The notes under the pieces were generated by a model. The model worked only from the letters and a program-made list of their open reading frames with translations. It was not told where the DNA came from and made no database searches. DNA of 28,635 nucleotides from JAWLFY01 sp964462125 (GTDB lineage Bacteria > Planctomycetota > Planctomycetia > Pirellulales > Pirellulaceae): contig CAYWXT010000044.1 of the NCBI GenBank assembly GCA_964462125.1, positions 1-28,635 of the forward strand. The letters run 5' to 3'. The position numbers and the translations under genes were made by a program. The first letter of the stretch is position 1. Every line of letters begins with the position of its first letter. Below, piece by piece: positions 15,958 to 24,195 of the stretch.

Positions 15958-17433
15958 ATGACCTTCCGACCGATGCTTCCGTTGTCCGCCTTGCTCTGTG
16001 GCTTGATCGTCACACAACTCAGCCCTGTTTTGCTGGCGGAAAGCGCTAAAGCCCCTGACCCTCCAAACATCATCTTTGTGATGGCCGATGACATGGGATG
16101 GGGTCAAACGGGGTACCAAAACCACCCGGTACTCGCGACGCCGAACCTCGACGCGATGGCGGACCATGGATTGCGATTCGATCGGTTCTATGCCGGAGCG
16201 CCCGTCTGTTCTCCGACGCGGGCAACCGTCATGACAGGCCGAACGAACGATCGAACCGGTGTGCTCAGCCACGGTTACGCCTTGCGGCAGCAGGAGAAGA
16301 CGATCGCCCAGGCACTCCACGATGCCGGCTATGTGAACGGACATTTCGGCAAGTGGCACCTCAACGGCATGCGCGGACCCGGCGCACCGATCTTCGACAC
16401 GGATGAATATCACCCGGGGCAGTTTGGATTTGACGAGTGGGTTTCGGTCACCAATTTCTTCGATATGGACCCGCTGATGAGCCGCTCGGGGGAGTTCGAC
16501 GAATTCGAAGGTGATTCGTCGGAGATCGCCGTCGATGAGGCGGTCCAGTTCCTGCGGCGGCATCGCGACGGCGACAAACCGATGTTCGCCGTGATTTGGT
16601 ATGGCACGCCACACAGCCCGTTCAAGGCGCTGGAGTCAGACAAGGAGGGCTTTGAGGAACTCGATGAACGATCCGCGAACCACTACGGAGAACTCGTCGC
16701 CATGGACCGTAGCATCGGCACGCTGCGGGCTGCCCTGCGGGAAATGGAGATCGCGGACAACACGCTGCTGGTCTTCTGCAGCGACAACGGTGGGCTTCCG
16801 GGAATCACTCCCGATACCGTCGGTGGGTTACGGGGCAAAAAAGGATCGGTCTATGAGGGAGGTCTCCGCGTTCCAGCCATTATCGAATGGCCGGCGGTGA
16901 TCACATCGCCGCGGGCTACCTCTTATCCCGCCTGCACAATGGATCTGTTTCCCACCGTCGCTGATCTGTTGGAACTGCCAGAGAGTGTGTTCGTTCAACC
17001 GCTCGACGGGATCAGCCTGCAGCCGCTTTTCGAGGAAATGCTTTCCGAACGCGACGAGCCGATCCCCTTTCGCTTTGGTGCCAAGGCAGCGTGGGTCGAC
17101 AACGATTACAAGTTGGTCACCAACGATCTCAAGGAGGGCGAATTCCAGCTTTACAACCTGGAGGCCGATCCGTCCGAGTCGGTGGATCTGGCGGCCAAGC
17201 AGCCAGAGCGGTTTGAACAGATGAAGTCCGAGTTTCTCGCCTGGAACGAGTCGGCCGATGCCAGTTTCGCGGGCAAGGATTATCCCCAAGGCAAACTGGT
17301 GCCGCCCGATCCCGAACCGGTGTTGTGGTTCGATTTGCCTCAGTACGAAGACTTTGTGGAACGTCGGCGCGACCGCTGGGAATTCAAATCCTATATCGAG
17401 CGAATCGAGCGCCGCCGCAACGCACAGCGTTAG
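15958..17433 (+). CDS. Sulfatase 6 (arylsulfatase-type)
   Basis: 491 aa. Signal peptide residues 1-27 (VLLA). Asp44-Asp45 in MADDMGWGQ, formylglycine Cys84 in CSPTR, Lys132/His134 in GKWHLNG, His219 in TPHSPF and Asp276-Asn277 in SDNGGLPG are present. Typical flanking motifs are FGFDEW, a TNFFDMDP segment and GGLRGKKGSVYEGGLRVP. These place it among arylsulfatase / N-acetylgalactosamine-6-sulfatase-like enzymes. The C-terminus (about 440-491) is basic and Trp-rich without a membrane segment. I chose ATG 15958; the GTG at 15946 adds four residues and lacks a better ribosome binding site. It begins 46 nt after sulfatase 5. Confidence 0.9.
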   Translation: MTFRPMLPLSALLCGLIVTQLSPVLLAESAKAPDPPNIIFVMADDMGWGQTGYQNHPVLATPNLDAMADHGLRFDRFYAGAPVCSPTRATVMTGRTNDRTGVLSHGYALRQQEKTIAQALHDAGYVNGHFGKWHLNGMRGPGAPIFDTDEYHPGQFGFDEWVSVTNFFDMDPLMSRSGEFDEFEGDSSEIAVDEAVQFLRRHRDGDKPMFAVIWYGTPHSPFKALESDKEGFEELDERSANHYGELVAMDRSIGTLRAALREMEIADNTLLVFCSDNGGLPGITPDTVGGLRGKKGSVYEGGLRVPAIIEWPAVITSPRATSYPACTMDLFPTVADLLELPESVFVQPLDGISLQPLFEEMLSERDEPIPFRFGAKAAWVDNDYKLVTNDLKEGEFQLYNLEADPSESVDLAAKQPERFEQMKSEFLAWNESADASFAGKDYPQGKLVPPDPEPVLWFDLPQYEDFVERRRDRWEFKSYIERIERRRNAQR

Positions 17434-17467
17434 CCCCGTAGCATGTACGCAACTCCTATGGAAACCG

Positions 17468-18895
17468 ATGATGTTGATCCGAATTTGCTTGGGGCTCTGG
17501 CTGCTCAGCGGCGGCGGCTTGCTAACGATCGCGGCGGAGCAGCCAAACGTCTTGTTCATCTCGATCGATGACCTGCGGAATGACGTCGGTGCGTTCGGAG
17601 CCTCCCATGCGAAGACGCCGGAACTTGATTCGTTTGCCGGCACGTCACGATCGTTCACACGGCATTATGTCCAGGTCCCGACCTGCGGCGCCTCGCGGTG
17701 CGCTCTGTTGCGGGGGCGATACCCGACGGTCGGTGCGCACACCAGCAACAACGCGATTCGGAACACCCAGTCGGAGTGGGGTTCGGAAAGCCTGCCGTCG
17801 CAGTTCCGCAGCCGCGGCTATCGAACCTTGGCCCTGGGCAAGATCACGCACTACCCCGGCGGATTGACCGGGCAAGGCTGGGCGGAGGGCCGGGAGGAGT
17901 TGCCGGGGGCGTGGGATCGTTCCTGGGTCCCCGAGAGTCCTTGGGAAACACCGAAGGCGATGATGCACGGCTACGCCAACGGCGTGGCGCGGAACCCCGG
18001 GGAATCACCTCCATGGGAAGCGAATGACGGCCCCGACGACGCCTACCCGGACGCTTGGGTCGCCGCCGAAGCGGTCGACACCTTGGAGCAGCTCGCGGCG
18101 GACGATGAGCCTTGGTTTTTTGCCGTCGGCTTTTTCAAACCCCATCTTCCTTTCGCCGCCCCCAAACGATGGCACGACCGGCATGCCGACGGTGTACCGG
18201 AGCTTTCCCCGAAAGCTGCCGCGAAACCGGACTGGCCGTCCGGCTGGCATCGCAGCGGCGAATTCCGTGGCAACTACGGGCACCCGGAAGGGCGCGACCC
18301 GGCGGATGATCCTGAGTATGCTCAGCTGATGCGACGGGCGTATGCGGGCGCCACGAGCTACGTGGATGCCCAGGTCGGTCGGGTGCTCGAGAAGCTACGG
18401 GACCTGGGAATCGAGGAGGAGACGATCGTGGTGGTCTGGAGCGACCATGGCTTCCTGCTCGGCGAACATGCGATCTGGGGCAAGCATTGTCTCTACGAAC
18501 ACGCCCTCCGTGCGCCCCTGATGATTCGAACGCCTGACCTGCCCCAGCCTGGCAAGTCGAGCGATGCGGTCGTGGAAACGGTCGACCTCTTCCCGACACT
18601 CATGGATCTGTGCGGGATCGCGCCCGAAACCGAACTGGATGGAGTCAGCCTTCGTGAACAGCTCGACGATCCCGAACGTCCCAGTTCAAAACCGGCGCGG
18701 GGGTTTTGGCGCGGTGGCAAAAAAACGGTGCGGAACGATCGTTGGCGGTTGATTGTCCATCCGCAACAAGATGACCGTGAGCGGCAGATCGAATTGTTCG
18801 ACTATGCCAACGACCCCGATGAAATCGGAAACCATGTGGAAGATCACCCGCAGGTCGTGAGCGAACTGATGGCGGAATTGCAGGCCGGACCGTAA
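17468..18895 (+). CDS. Sulfatase 7, iduronate-2-sulfatase-like with CxASR motif
   Basis: 475 aa. A short signal peptide (residues 1-23) is followed at once by the core. Asp34-Asp35, formylglycine Cys73 in CGASR (73-77), Lys125/His128 in KITH, His226 in KPHLPF and Asp326-His327 in SDHGFLLGEH are visible. The modification motif has Ala where the other seven have Pro. C-x-[PA]-x-R is the tolerated consensus, so modification should still occur. The first His of DHGxHLGE is replaced by Leu (DHGFLLGEH). Overall it groups with sulfatases 1 and 3. The frame opens far upstream (17258), but ATG 17468, 34 nt after sulfatase 6, directly precedes the signal peptide; an adjacent ATG at 17471 is equally possible. 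Confidence 0.89.
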   Translation: MMLIRICLGLWLLSGGGLLTIAAEQPNVLFISIDDLRNDVGAFGASHAKTPELDSFAGTSRSFTRHYVQVPTCGASRCALLRGRYPTVGAHTSNNAIRNTQSEWGSESLPSQFRSRGYRTLALGKITHYPGGLTGQGWAEGREELPGAWDRSWVPESPWETPKAMMHGYANGVARNPGESPPWEANDGPDDAYPDAWVAAEAVDTLEQLAADDEPWFFAVGFFKPHLPFAAPKRWHDRHADGVPELSPKAAAKPDWPSGWHRSGEFRGNYGHPEGRDPADDPEYAQLMRRAYAGATSYVDAQVGRVLEKLRDLGIEEETIVVVWSDHGFLLGEHAIWGKHCLYEHALRAPLMIRTPDLPQPGKSSDAVVETVDLFPTLMDLCGIAPETELDGVSLREQLDDPERPSSKPARGFWRGGKKTVRNDRWRLIVHPQQDDRERQIELFDYANDPDEIGNHVEDHPQVVSELMAELQAGP

Positions 18896-18932
18896 CGCAA
18901 CCCATAACGAGCTCCGTGACTCCAAGGATCGA

Positions 18933-20516
18933 ATGATGATCGTGATCAAGTTTTGGTTGCCGGCGTTGGTATCGGCGGTCTTCCTGCTTTCGCCCACCCC
19001 TGGGCTCGCTGCGGACCGGGAGCGACCGAACATCCTGTTTGCGATTGCGGACGACTGGAGCCTGCATGCAGGCGCCTACGGCACACCCTGGATCGACACG
19101 CCAGCCTTCGATCGGGTTGCGCGGGAAGGGTTGCTGTTCAATCAGGCATACACTCCGATGGCCAAGTGTGCCCCCTCGCGGGCAATCGTTCTGACCGGAC
19201 GGCACCTGTGGCAGAACGAACAGGCGGGCAACCACATGGCCCACTTTCCCGCCAAGTTGAAAAGCTGGCCGGAGGTGCTGATGGAGCGCGGCTGGCACAT
19301 GGGGATCACCGGCAAGGGCTGGGGACCGGGGATTGCAAAGGACACCGACGGCGAGCGGCGCCAGATCACGGGCAAGCCGTTCAATCGCCGCAGGTCGCCG
19401 CCGCCCACAAATGCGATATCGAAAAACGACTACGCGGCCAACTTTGTCGATTTTCTCGACGCCGCACCGCAGGATGCGCCCTGGTGCTTTTGGTACGGAG
19501 CGACCGAACCGCACCGCGGCTATGAATTTCAGTCGGGAGTGAACAAGGGAGGAAAGCGGCTGGAGGACATCGATCGCGTGCCCGCCTATTGGCCCGATCA
19601 CGACACCGTGCGGCACGACATGCTCGACTACGCGTTGGAGGTGGAGCACGTGGACAATCACCTCGGCCGGATGCTCGCGGAGCTGGAAAGCCGCGGACTC
19701 TTGGATTCAACCCTGGTTGTCGTCACCAGCGATCACGGGATGCCGTTCCCAAGGGTCAAGGGCTACGCCTATCACGACAGCAATCATGTCCCGCTCGCCA
19801 TTCGCTGGCCCGAAGGCGTGCGCAATCCGGGGCGTGTGATCGACGATTTCGTTGATTTCACCGATATCGCCCCCACGATTCTGGACGTTGCCGGGATTGA
19901 GGAAGCCGAAGGTGGCATGCAGCCGATCACCGGAACGACTTGGCGTGAGATCTTTGACAGCGAGCGGGCGGGGCAGGTGATTCCCGAGCGAGATCATGTC
20001 TTGATCGGCAAAGAACGTACGGACGTGGGACGCCCGAATGATTGGGGATATCCCATTCGTGGAATCGTCACCCGCGACTACCTCTATCTGCACAACGACG
20101 AACCGTCCCGGTGGCCTGCCGGCAATCCAGAGACCGGCTATCTCGACACCGACGGCAGCCCGACCAAGTCGCTGATTCTGGAGCTCGGACGGGAGGACCG
20201 ATCGAATCGCTATTGGCAACTGAACTTTGGCCTCCGCAGCGCGGACGAACTGTACGATTTGACAAATGATCCAGATTGCACGCAGAACCTGGCGACCGGC
20301 TCCGCCGAGGACAAGCGGATTGAGGCACTCCGGGAGCGGATGGAATCGAAACTAAAATCTCAAGGAGATCCACGGATGTTCGGACGCGGGCATCTGTTCG
20401 ATGAGTACGAACCGACCCGCGGCGCCGGCTTCTACGAGCGCTTCATGCGCGGTGAAAAGCCAAACGCAGGATGGGTCAATGAAACCGACTTCGAACCCGA
20501 GCCGATCACCAAGTGA
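18933..20516 (+). CDS. Sulfatase 8, heparan N-sulfatase (sulfamidase)-like
   Basis: 527 aa. Signal peptide residues 1-27 (GLAA-D). Asp40-Asp41 in IADDWS, formylglycine Cys79 in CAPSR, Lys128 in TGKGWGPG, His194 in TEPHRGYE and Asp267-His268 in SDHGMPFPR are seen. The TGKGWGPG, EPHRGYE and SDHGMPFPRVK motifs are those of the sulfamidase (SGSH)-like group, which removes N-linked sulfate from glucosamine in the characterised members. The C-terminal 60 residues (FGRGHLFDEYEPTRG onward) are typical of bacterial members. AAGGA lies just upstream of ATG 18933; a second ATG at 18936 is possible. The stop is 7 nt before the asparaginase start. Confidence 0.91.
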   Translation: MMIVIKFWLPALVSAVFLLSPTPGLAADRERPNILFAIADDWSLHAGAYGTPWIDTPAFDRVAREGLLFNQAYTPMAKCAPSRAIVLTGRHLWQNEQAGNHMAHFPAKLKSWPEVLMERGWHMGITGKGWGPGIAKDTDGERRQITGKPFNRRRSPPPTNAISKNDYAANFVDFLDAAPQDAPWCFWYGATEPHRGYEFQSGVNKGGKRLEDIDRVPAYWPDHDTVRHDMLDYALEVEHVDNHLGRMLAELESRGLLDSTLVVVTSDHGMPFPRVKGYAYHDSNHVPLAIRWPEGVRNPGRVIDDFVDFTDIAPTILDVAGIEEAEGGMQPITGTTWREIFDSERAGQVIPERDHVLIGKERTDVGRPNDWGYPIRGIVTRDYLYLHNDEPSRWPAGNPETGYLDTDGSPTKSLILELGREDRSNRYWQLNFGLRSADELYDLTNDPDCTQNLATGSAEDKRIEALRERMESKLKSQGDPRMFGRGHLFDEYEPTRGAGFYERFMRGEKPNAGWVNETDFEPEPITK

Positions 20517-20523
20517 GGCACCG

Positions 20524-21591
20524 ATGAATCTGCTACTTCCTTGCCGGCGTTTCCGCGGACCGATCCCCGGAATCTTCACAGCGATCGCGGTGGTCATGAT
20601 TATGAATACGAATCTCGATGCCCAAGAGTCCTCATCCGGAAAGACCTGGACGATCGTCATCCATGGTGGTGCCGGGGGGGACCCGAACGAATGGGACGAG
20701 GCCAAGGCGGCAGCTCGGAAGGCGGGGTTGGAGAAGGCACTGAAGGAAGGCCGGGAGGTACTGGCCGCCGGTGGTGACGCCCTGGATGCGGTGGAGCGAA
20801 CGATTCGCGTGATGGAGGATGACGCTGTTTTCAATGCAGGCCGGGGAGCCGTGTTGACCACCGACGGGCGCGCCGAATTGGACGCTTCCATCATGGATGG
20901 CAAGTCCGCTGCGTGTGGGGCAGTCGCTGGGGTCACGCGTCCCAAGAATCCGATCTCGCTCGCCCGGCGAGTGATGGAAGCCACACCGCATGTGCTGCTT
21001 GCCGGCCCGGGAGCCGATGAGTTTGCAAAGCAGCAGGAAGTTCCGCTGGTCGATCCCGAGTATTTTCTAAGCCGCTCGGACCGGTACCACAATCGAGATG
21101 TGGCTCCGATCAGCGACCACGATGGCCGTCAACACGATGAACCAGAACTGCATTTCGGGACGGTCGGCTGCGTGGCGATCGACCAACGGGGGAACATGGC
21201 GGCGGGGACGAGTACCGGCGGGACATCGAAAAAGCTTCCCGGGCGCATCGGTGACTCGCCGATCGTCGGCGCCGGAACCTACGCCGCCAACGGCGTCTGT
21301 GCCGTTTCAGGTACCGGACGCGGGGAAGAGTACATCCGCCACGCGGTCGCCTACGATGTGGCCGCTCAGATGCGATACGCCAATCAGACACTGAACCAAG
21401 CGGTAACCGAGATCATGCAAAACCGCTTGAAGCCCGGGGATGGAGGCCTGATCGCGGTCGGTGCCGATGGTTCCATCGTGATGCAGCACAACACGCCAGG
21501 GATGAGTTGTGCCGCGGCCGATCACGCAGGCCGGATGGAAATCCACTTACAGCTCCCCGGCGGCGGGATCGAATCGACGGAGGCTCCCTGA
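20524..21591 (+). CDS. Exported type III asparaginase / isoaspartyl peptidase (Ntn hydrolase)
   Basis: 355 aa. The family self-cleaves to expose an N-terminal Thr and hydrolyses isoaspartyl peptides or asparagine. Here the nucleophile is Thr213 in HFGTVGCVAID, followed by TSTGG (229-233) and GRIGDSPIVGAGTYA with Arg241 and Asp244 in their usual places. HGGAGG (47-52) starts the alpha chain. GTVG rather than DTIG favours the isoaspartyl-peptidase type over glycosylasparaginase. A hydrophobic N-terminal segment (residues 15-29) ahead of the core suggests export or membrane tethering, unusual for a family mostly cytoplasmic in model bacteria. GAGG overlaps the sulfatase 8 stop and serves ATG 20524, so translation is probably coupled to the sulfatase run. 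Confidence 0.9.
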   Translation: MNLLLPCRRFRGPIPGIFTAIAVVMIMNTNLDAQESSSGKTWTIVIHGGAGGDPNEWDEAKAAARKAGLEKALKEGREVLAAGGDALDAVERTIRVMEDDAVFNAGRGAVLTTDGRAELDASIMDGKSAACGAVAGVTRPKNPISLARRVMEATPHVLLAGPGADEFAKQQEVPLVDPEYFLSRSDRYHNRDVAPISDHDGRQHDEPELHFGTVGCVAIDQRGNMAAGTSTGGTSKKLPGRIGDSPIVGAGTYAANGVCAVSGTGRGEEYIRHAVAYDVAAQMRYANQTLNQAVTEIMQNRLKPGDGGLIAVGADGSIVMQHNTPGMSCAAADHAGRMEIHLQLPGGGIESTEAP

Positions 21592-21853
21592 ACGACGCAG
21601 CCCCGATACTGTGCGTCTCTGGAGAAGTCGAGCGACCGCAAGCACTGACGTGAGTTCTCTGAAGAGCGGGGCCCGGATACACGCCCGGACGACGAGGCCG
21701 CCCACCAGGCGTTGCACCATCAAACGGATCGCTCGACCTTCCGATTTTGAAGTGAATCATGGCGATGGCGCATACTGGGTACAATGGATGTGCCACTGCG
21801 CATCCCACCCCACACCGCCCGCCCCACATTCTCCCTCACCTTCTGTCTGCTCC
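21592..21853 (+). other. Gap between asparaginase and TPR-redoxin genes
   Basis: 262 bp with no supported gene, much longer than the gaps within the sulfatase run, so the TPR gene probably has its own promoter. A TACAAT at 21780-21785 resembles a -10 box, but no -35 lies at normal spacing. No terminator hairpin was found after the asparaginase stop. Confidence 0.4.
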
Positions 21854-24187
21854 ATGAGACCACACCGCTCTCTTTATCACACGCCTCTCACCTCCCTCTT
21901 GATCGCTACGGTCATGCTCGCCGCAGGCACGATCGCCGCGGATGGCTCCCTGTTGGCGGAGCCACCGGCGGATGCCGATTCCCAGGACGACGTGGCTCCT
22001 GGCCATAGCTTCCACGGCGAGGCCTTCAATGCTGGGCCTCGACAAGCGGCAGTGCTCATGGAAGGGATATCGCCGATCCAATTTCCGACGTCGGCACAAT
22101 CTGAGGAAGCTCAGCAGTTCATCGAGCAAGGAATGGCGCAGCTGCACGGGTTCTGGTACCTCGAGTCGGAGCGATCCTTTCGCCAAGCCGCGACGTTGGA
22201 GCCGGCGTTGGCAATCGCCTATTGGGGGATGGCGATGTCGAATGTCAACAACACCGAGCGTGCCCGCGGGTTCATTGCGGAAGCGGCACAGCGGCTTGGC
22301 AAGCAAACATCGCGGCGTGAGCGGCTTTACATCAAGGCTCTCGAGCGATTCCTGCAGCCGGATGGATCTGACGATGAATCTGACGATGAATCGGAAGAGC
22401 AGAAGCAGCTTTCGAAGGCCGAACGACGGGAAGCCAAGCAGAAGCGGACCGAGCGATACCTTGCGGATTTGGAAAAGATCCTGCATGAATTTCCGGACGA
22501 CCATGAGGCCAAAGCGTTGCTGGCGGTTCAGCTGTGGATGTCGGAGCGGGACGGGGTGAAGATCACCAGTCGCTATGCGGTCAGCGCCTTGTTGGACCAG
22601 GTGTTTGATGAACAGCCACTGCATCCGGCCCACCACTACAAAATCCATCTCTGGGATCTCCAGCGGCCTGAAAACGCGCTCGAGTCTGCGGCCAAATGTG
22701 GACCGTCGTTGCCCGCCGTGGCCCACATGTGGCACATGCCCGGGCACATCTATTCGCGACTCCACCGCTATAACGACGCGGCGTGGCAACAGGAAGCCTC
22801 GGCGCGCGTCGATCACGCCCACATCGCTCACGCCCGCTTGATGCCGGACGAGATTCATAACTTCGCACACAACAATGAGTGGCTGACGCGGAACCTGATT
22901 CACGTCGGTAGGGTCAATGACGCGCTGGTCCAGGCCCGCAACTTAGTCTCGCTTCCCCAGCACCCGAGGTACAACTCCCTGCAAAAGCGCGGCAGCTTTC
23001 GCTACGGGCATCAACGGCTCCTACAGGTGCTGACGGTGTATGGACTGTGGGACCAAATGCTCCTGGAAGCCCAAGGACCCTATCTGGCGGAAACTGGGAA
23101 TGGTGAAATGGACTCCGAACGCGCGGCTTGGTTGGTCGTCGCGCACTGGATGACCGGTGACCGTCGCCGCGGTCGCGCGGCGTTGAAATCATTGCAACGG
23201 CAACGTCGGGAGATTCAACAAGAACGACGCGACGCGTCTGAGGAGCAGACGTGTTCGGAGAAAGAACGCAAGGAAGATGCTAACCGATTGAAACGGTCGA
23301 TCGCGCGGGTCAACGCCGCAGCCGCCGCCGTCCGCAAAGACCCCGAGGCGGTCAACAAGCACGCCGAAGTGGCGAAGTTGGATAAACTGATTCATGCGCG
23401 GTGGTTGGCGCAGGCCGGAGACTTGGAAGGTGGTGTGAAGCTCGCCCGGCAACTGGTGAACGATGGCCCAGGGGAGGTTCCACCCCTGGCCGTCCTGGTT
23501 GACCTGTTGTGGGAGCAGGGTGACCGTAATAAAGCCGAACAGCGATTCGAGGCACTCCGCGAGTTAGCCGCCCACGCTGATCTCAACACGCCATTGCTCA
23601 GCCGGTTGACTCGTGTCGCGGAGGAATTCGGCGCGGGAGACGATTGGCGTGAGCGCCCAAAGGTTGCCGAGGATCTGGGGGACCGACCGTCGCTCGATTC
23701 GCTCGGTCCGTTCCGCTGGGAAACATATACCGCGCCTGAATGGGAGGCCTGGGACGAAGCCGGAACGAAGGTAACCGACGACCAGTTTGCAGGTCGTCCC
23801 CGAATCCTGATCTTCTATCTTGGCTTTGGCTGTCTGCATTGTGTCGAGCAACTCCATGAGTTCGCCCCCATGGCGGAATCGTTTCGCGACGCTGGAATTG
23901 AGCTGGCCGCGATCAGTACAGAATCACTCGAACAGCTGCAGTTGGGGATGAAGGACTTCGAGCAGGATTTGTCGATGCCCCTGTTTGCCGATCCAGATCA
24001 CGAGATTTTCAAAGCCTATCGCTGCTGGGACGACTTCGAGGACCAACCGCTCCACGGGACTTTCTTGATTGATGCGACCGGCCGCGTTCGGTGGCAGGAC
24101 ATCAGCTACGAACCGTTCGAAGACGCCGAATTCCTGTTGCAGGAGTCGAAGCGATTGTTGTCCTTGTCCGCATCGGGCGCGGACTGA
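21854..24187 (+). CDS. Exported TPR protein with C-terminal thioredoxin/peroxiredoxin-like domain
   Basis: 777 aa. Signal peptide residues 1-29 or to the LLA-EP site at 35. TPR-type helical pairs fill about residues 80-600 (for example AMAQLHGFWYLESERSFRQA and the AEQRFEALRELA repeat). A His-rich core lies at about 257-345 (HPAHHYKIHLWD, HMWHMPGHIYSRLHRYNDAA, HAHIAHARL). Two charged insertions break the repeats: an acidic SDDESDDESEE (172-182) and a basic coiled-coil-like stretch (445-485). Residues 618-777 form a redoxin fold with Cys660-Leu-His-Cys663 in the thioredoxin-motif position and a downstream HGTFLIDATGRVRW strand. A periplasmic thiol-disulfide or peroxide role scaffolded by TPRs is likely. 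ATG 21854 was chosen for the signal peptide. It ends 8 nt from the convergent TssM-like gene. Confidence 0.88.
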   Translation: MRPHRSLYHTPLTSLLIATVMLAAGTIAADGSLLAEPPADADSQDDVAPGHSFHGEAFNAGPRQAAVLMEGISPIQFPTSAQSEEAQQFIEQGMAQLHGFWYLESERSFRQAATLEPALAIAYWGMAMSNVNNTERARGFIAEAAQRLGKQTSRRERLYIKALERFLQPDGSDDESDDESEEQKQLSKAERREAKQKRTERYLADLEKILHEFPDDHEAKALLAVQLWMSERDGVKITSRYAVSALLDQVFDEQPLHPAHHYKIHLWDLQRPENALESAAKCGPSLPAVAHMWHMPGHIYSRLHRYNDAAWQQEASARVDHAHIAHARLMPDEIHNFAHNNEWLTRNLIHVGRVNDALVQARNLVSLPQHPRYNSLQKRGSFRYGHQRLLQVLTVYGLWDQMLLEAQGPYLAETGNGEMDSERAAWLVVAHWMTGDRRRGRAALKSLQRQRREIQQERRDASEEQTCSEKERKEDANRLKRSIARVNAAAAAVRKDPEAVNKHAEVAKLDKLIHARWLAQAGDLEGGVKLARQLVNDGPGEVPPLAVLVDLLWEQGDRNKAEQRFEALRELAAHADLNTPLLSRLTRVAEEFGAGDDWRERPKVAEDLGDRPSLDSLGPFRWETYTAPEWEAWDEAGTKVTDDQFAGRPRILIFYLGFGCLHCVEQLHEFAPMAESFRDAGIELAAISTESLEQLQLGMKDFEQDLSMPLFADPDHEIFKAYRCWDDFEDQPLHGTFLIDATGRVRWQDISYEPFEDAEFLLQESKRLLSLSASGAD

Positions 24188-24195
24188 GGACGCGG

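Noticed and set aside
21780..21785. TACAAT as a -10 promoter box for the TPR-redoxin gene
   Set aside because: The nearest TTGAAG (21747) is 27 bp upstream, too far for a sigma-70 -35, and the extended -10 TG is misplaced.
24188..24195. Terminator between the TPR-redoxin and TssM-like genes
   Set aside because: Only 8 bp separate the two convergent stops and no hairpin fits there.
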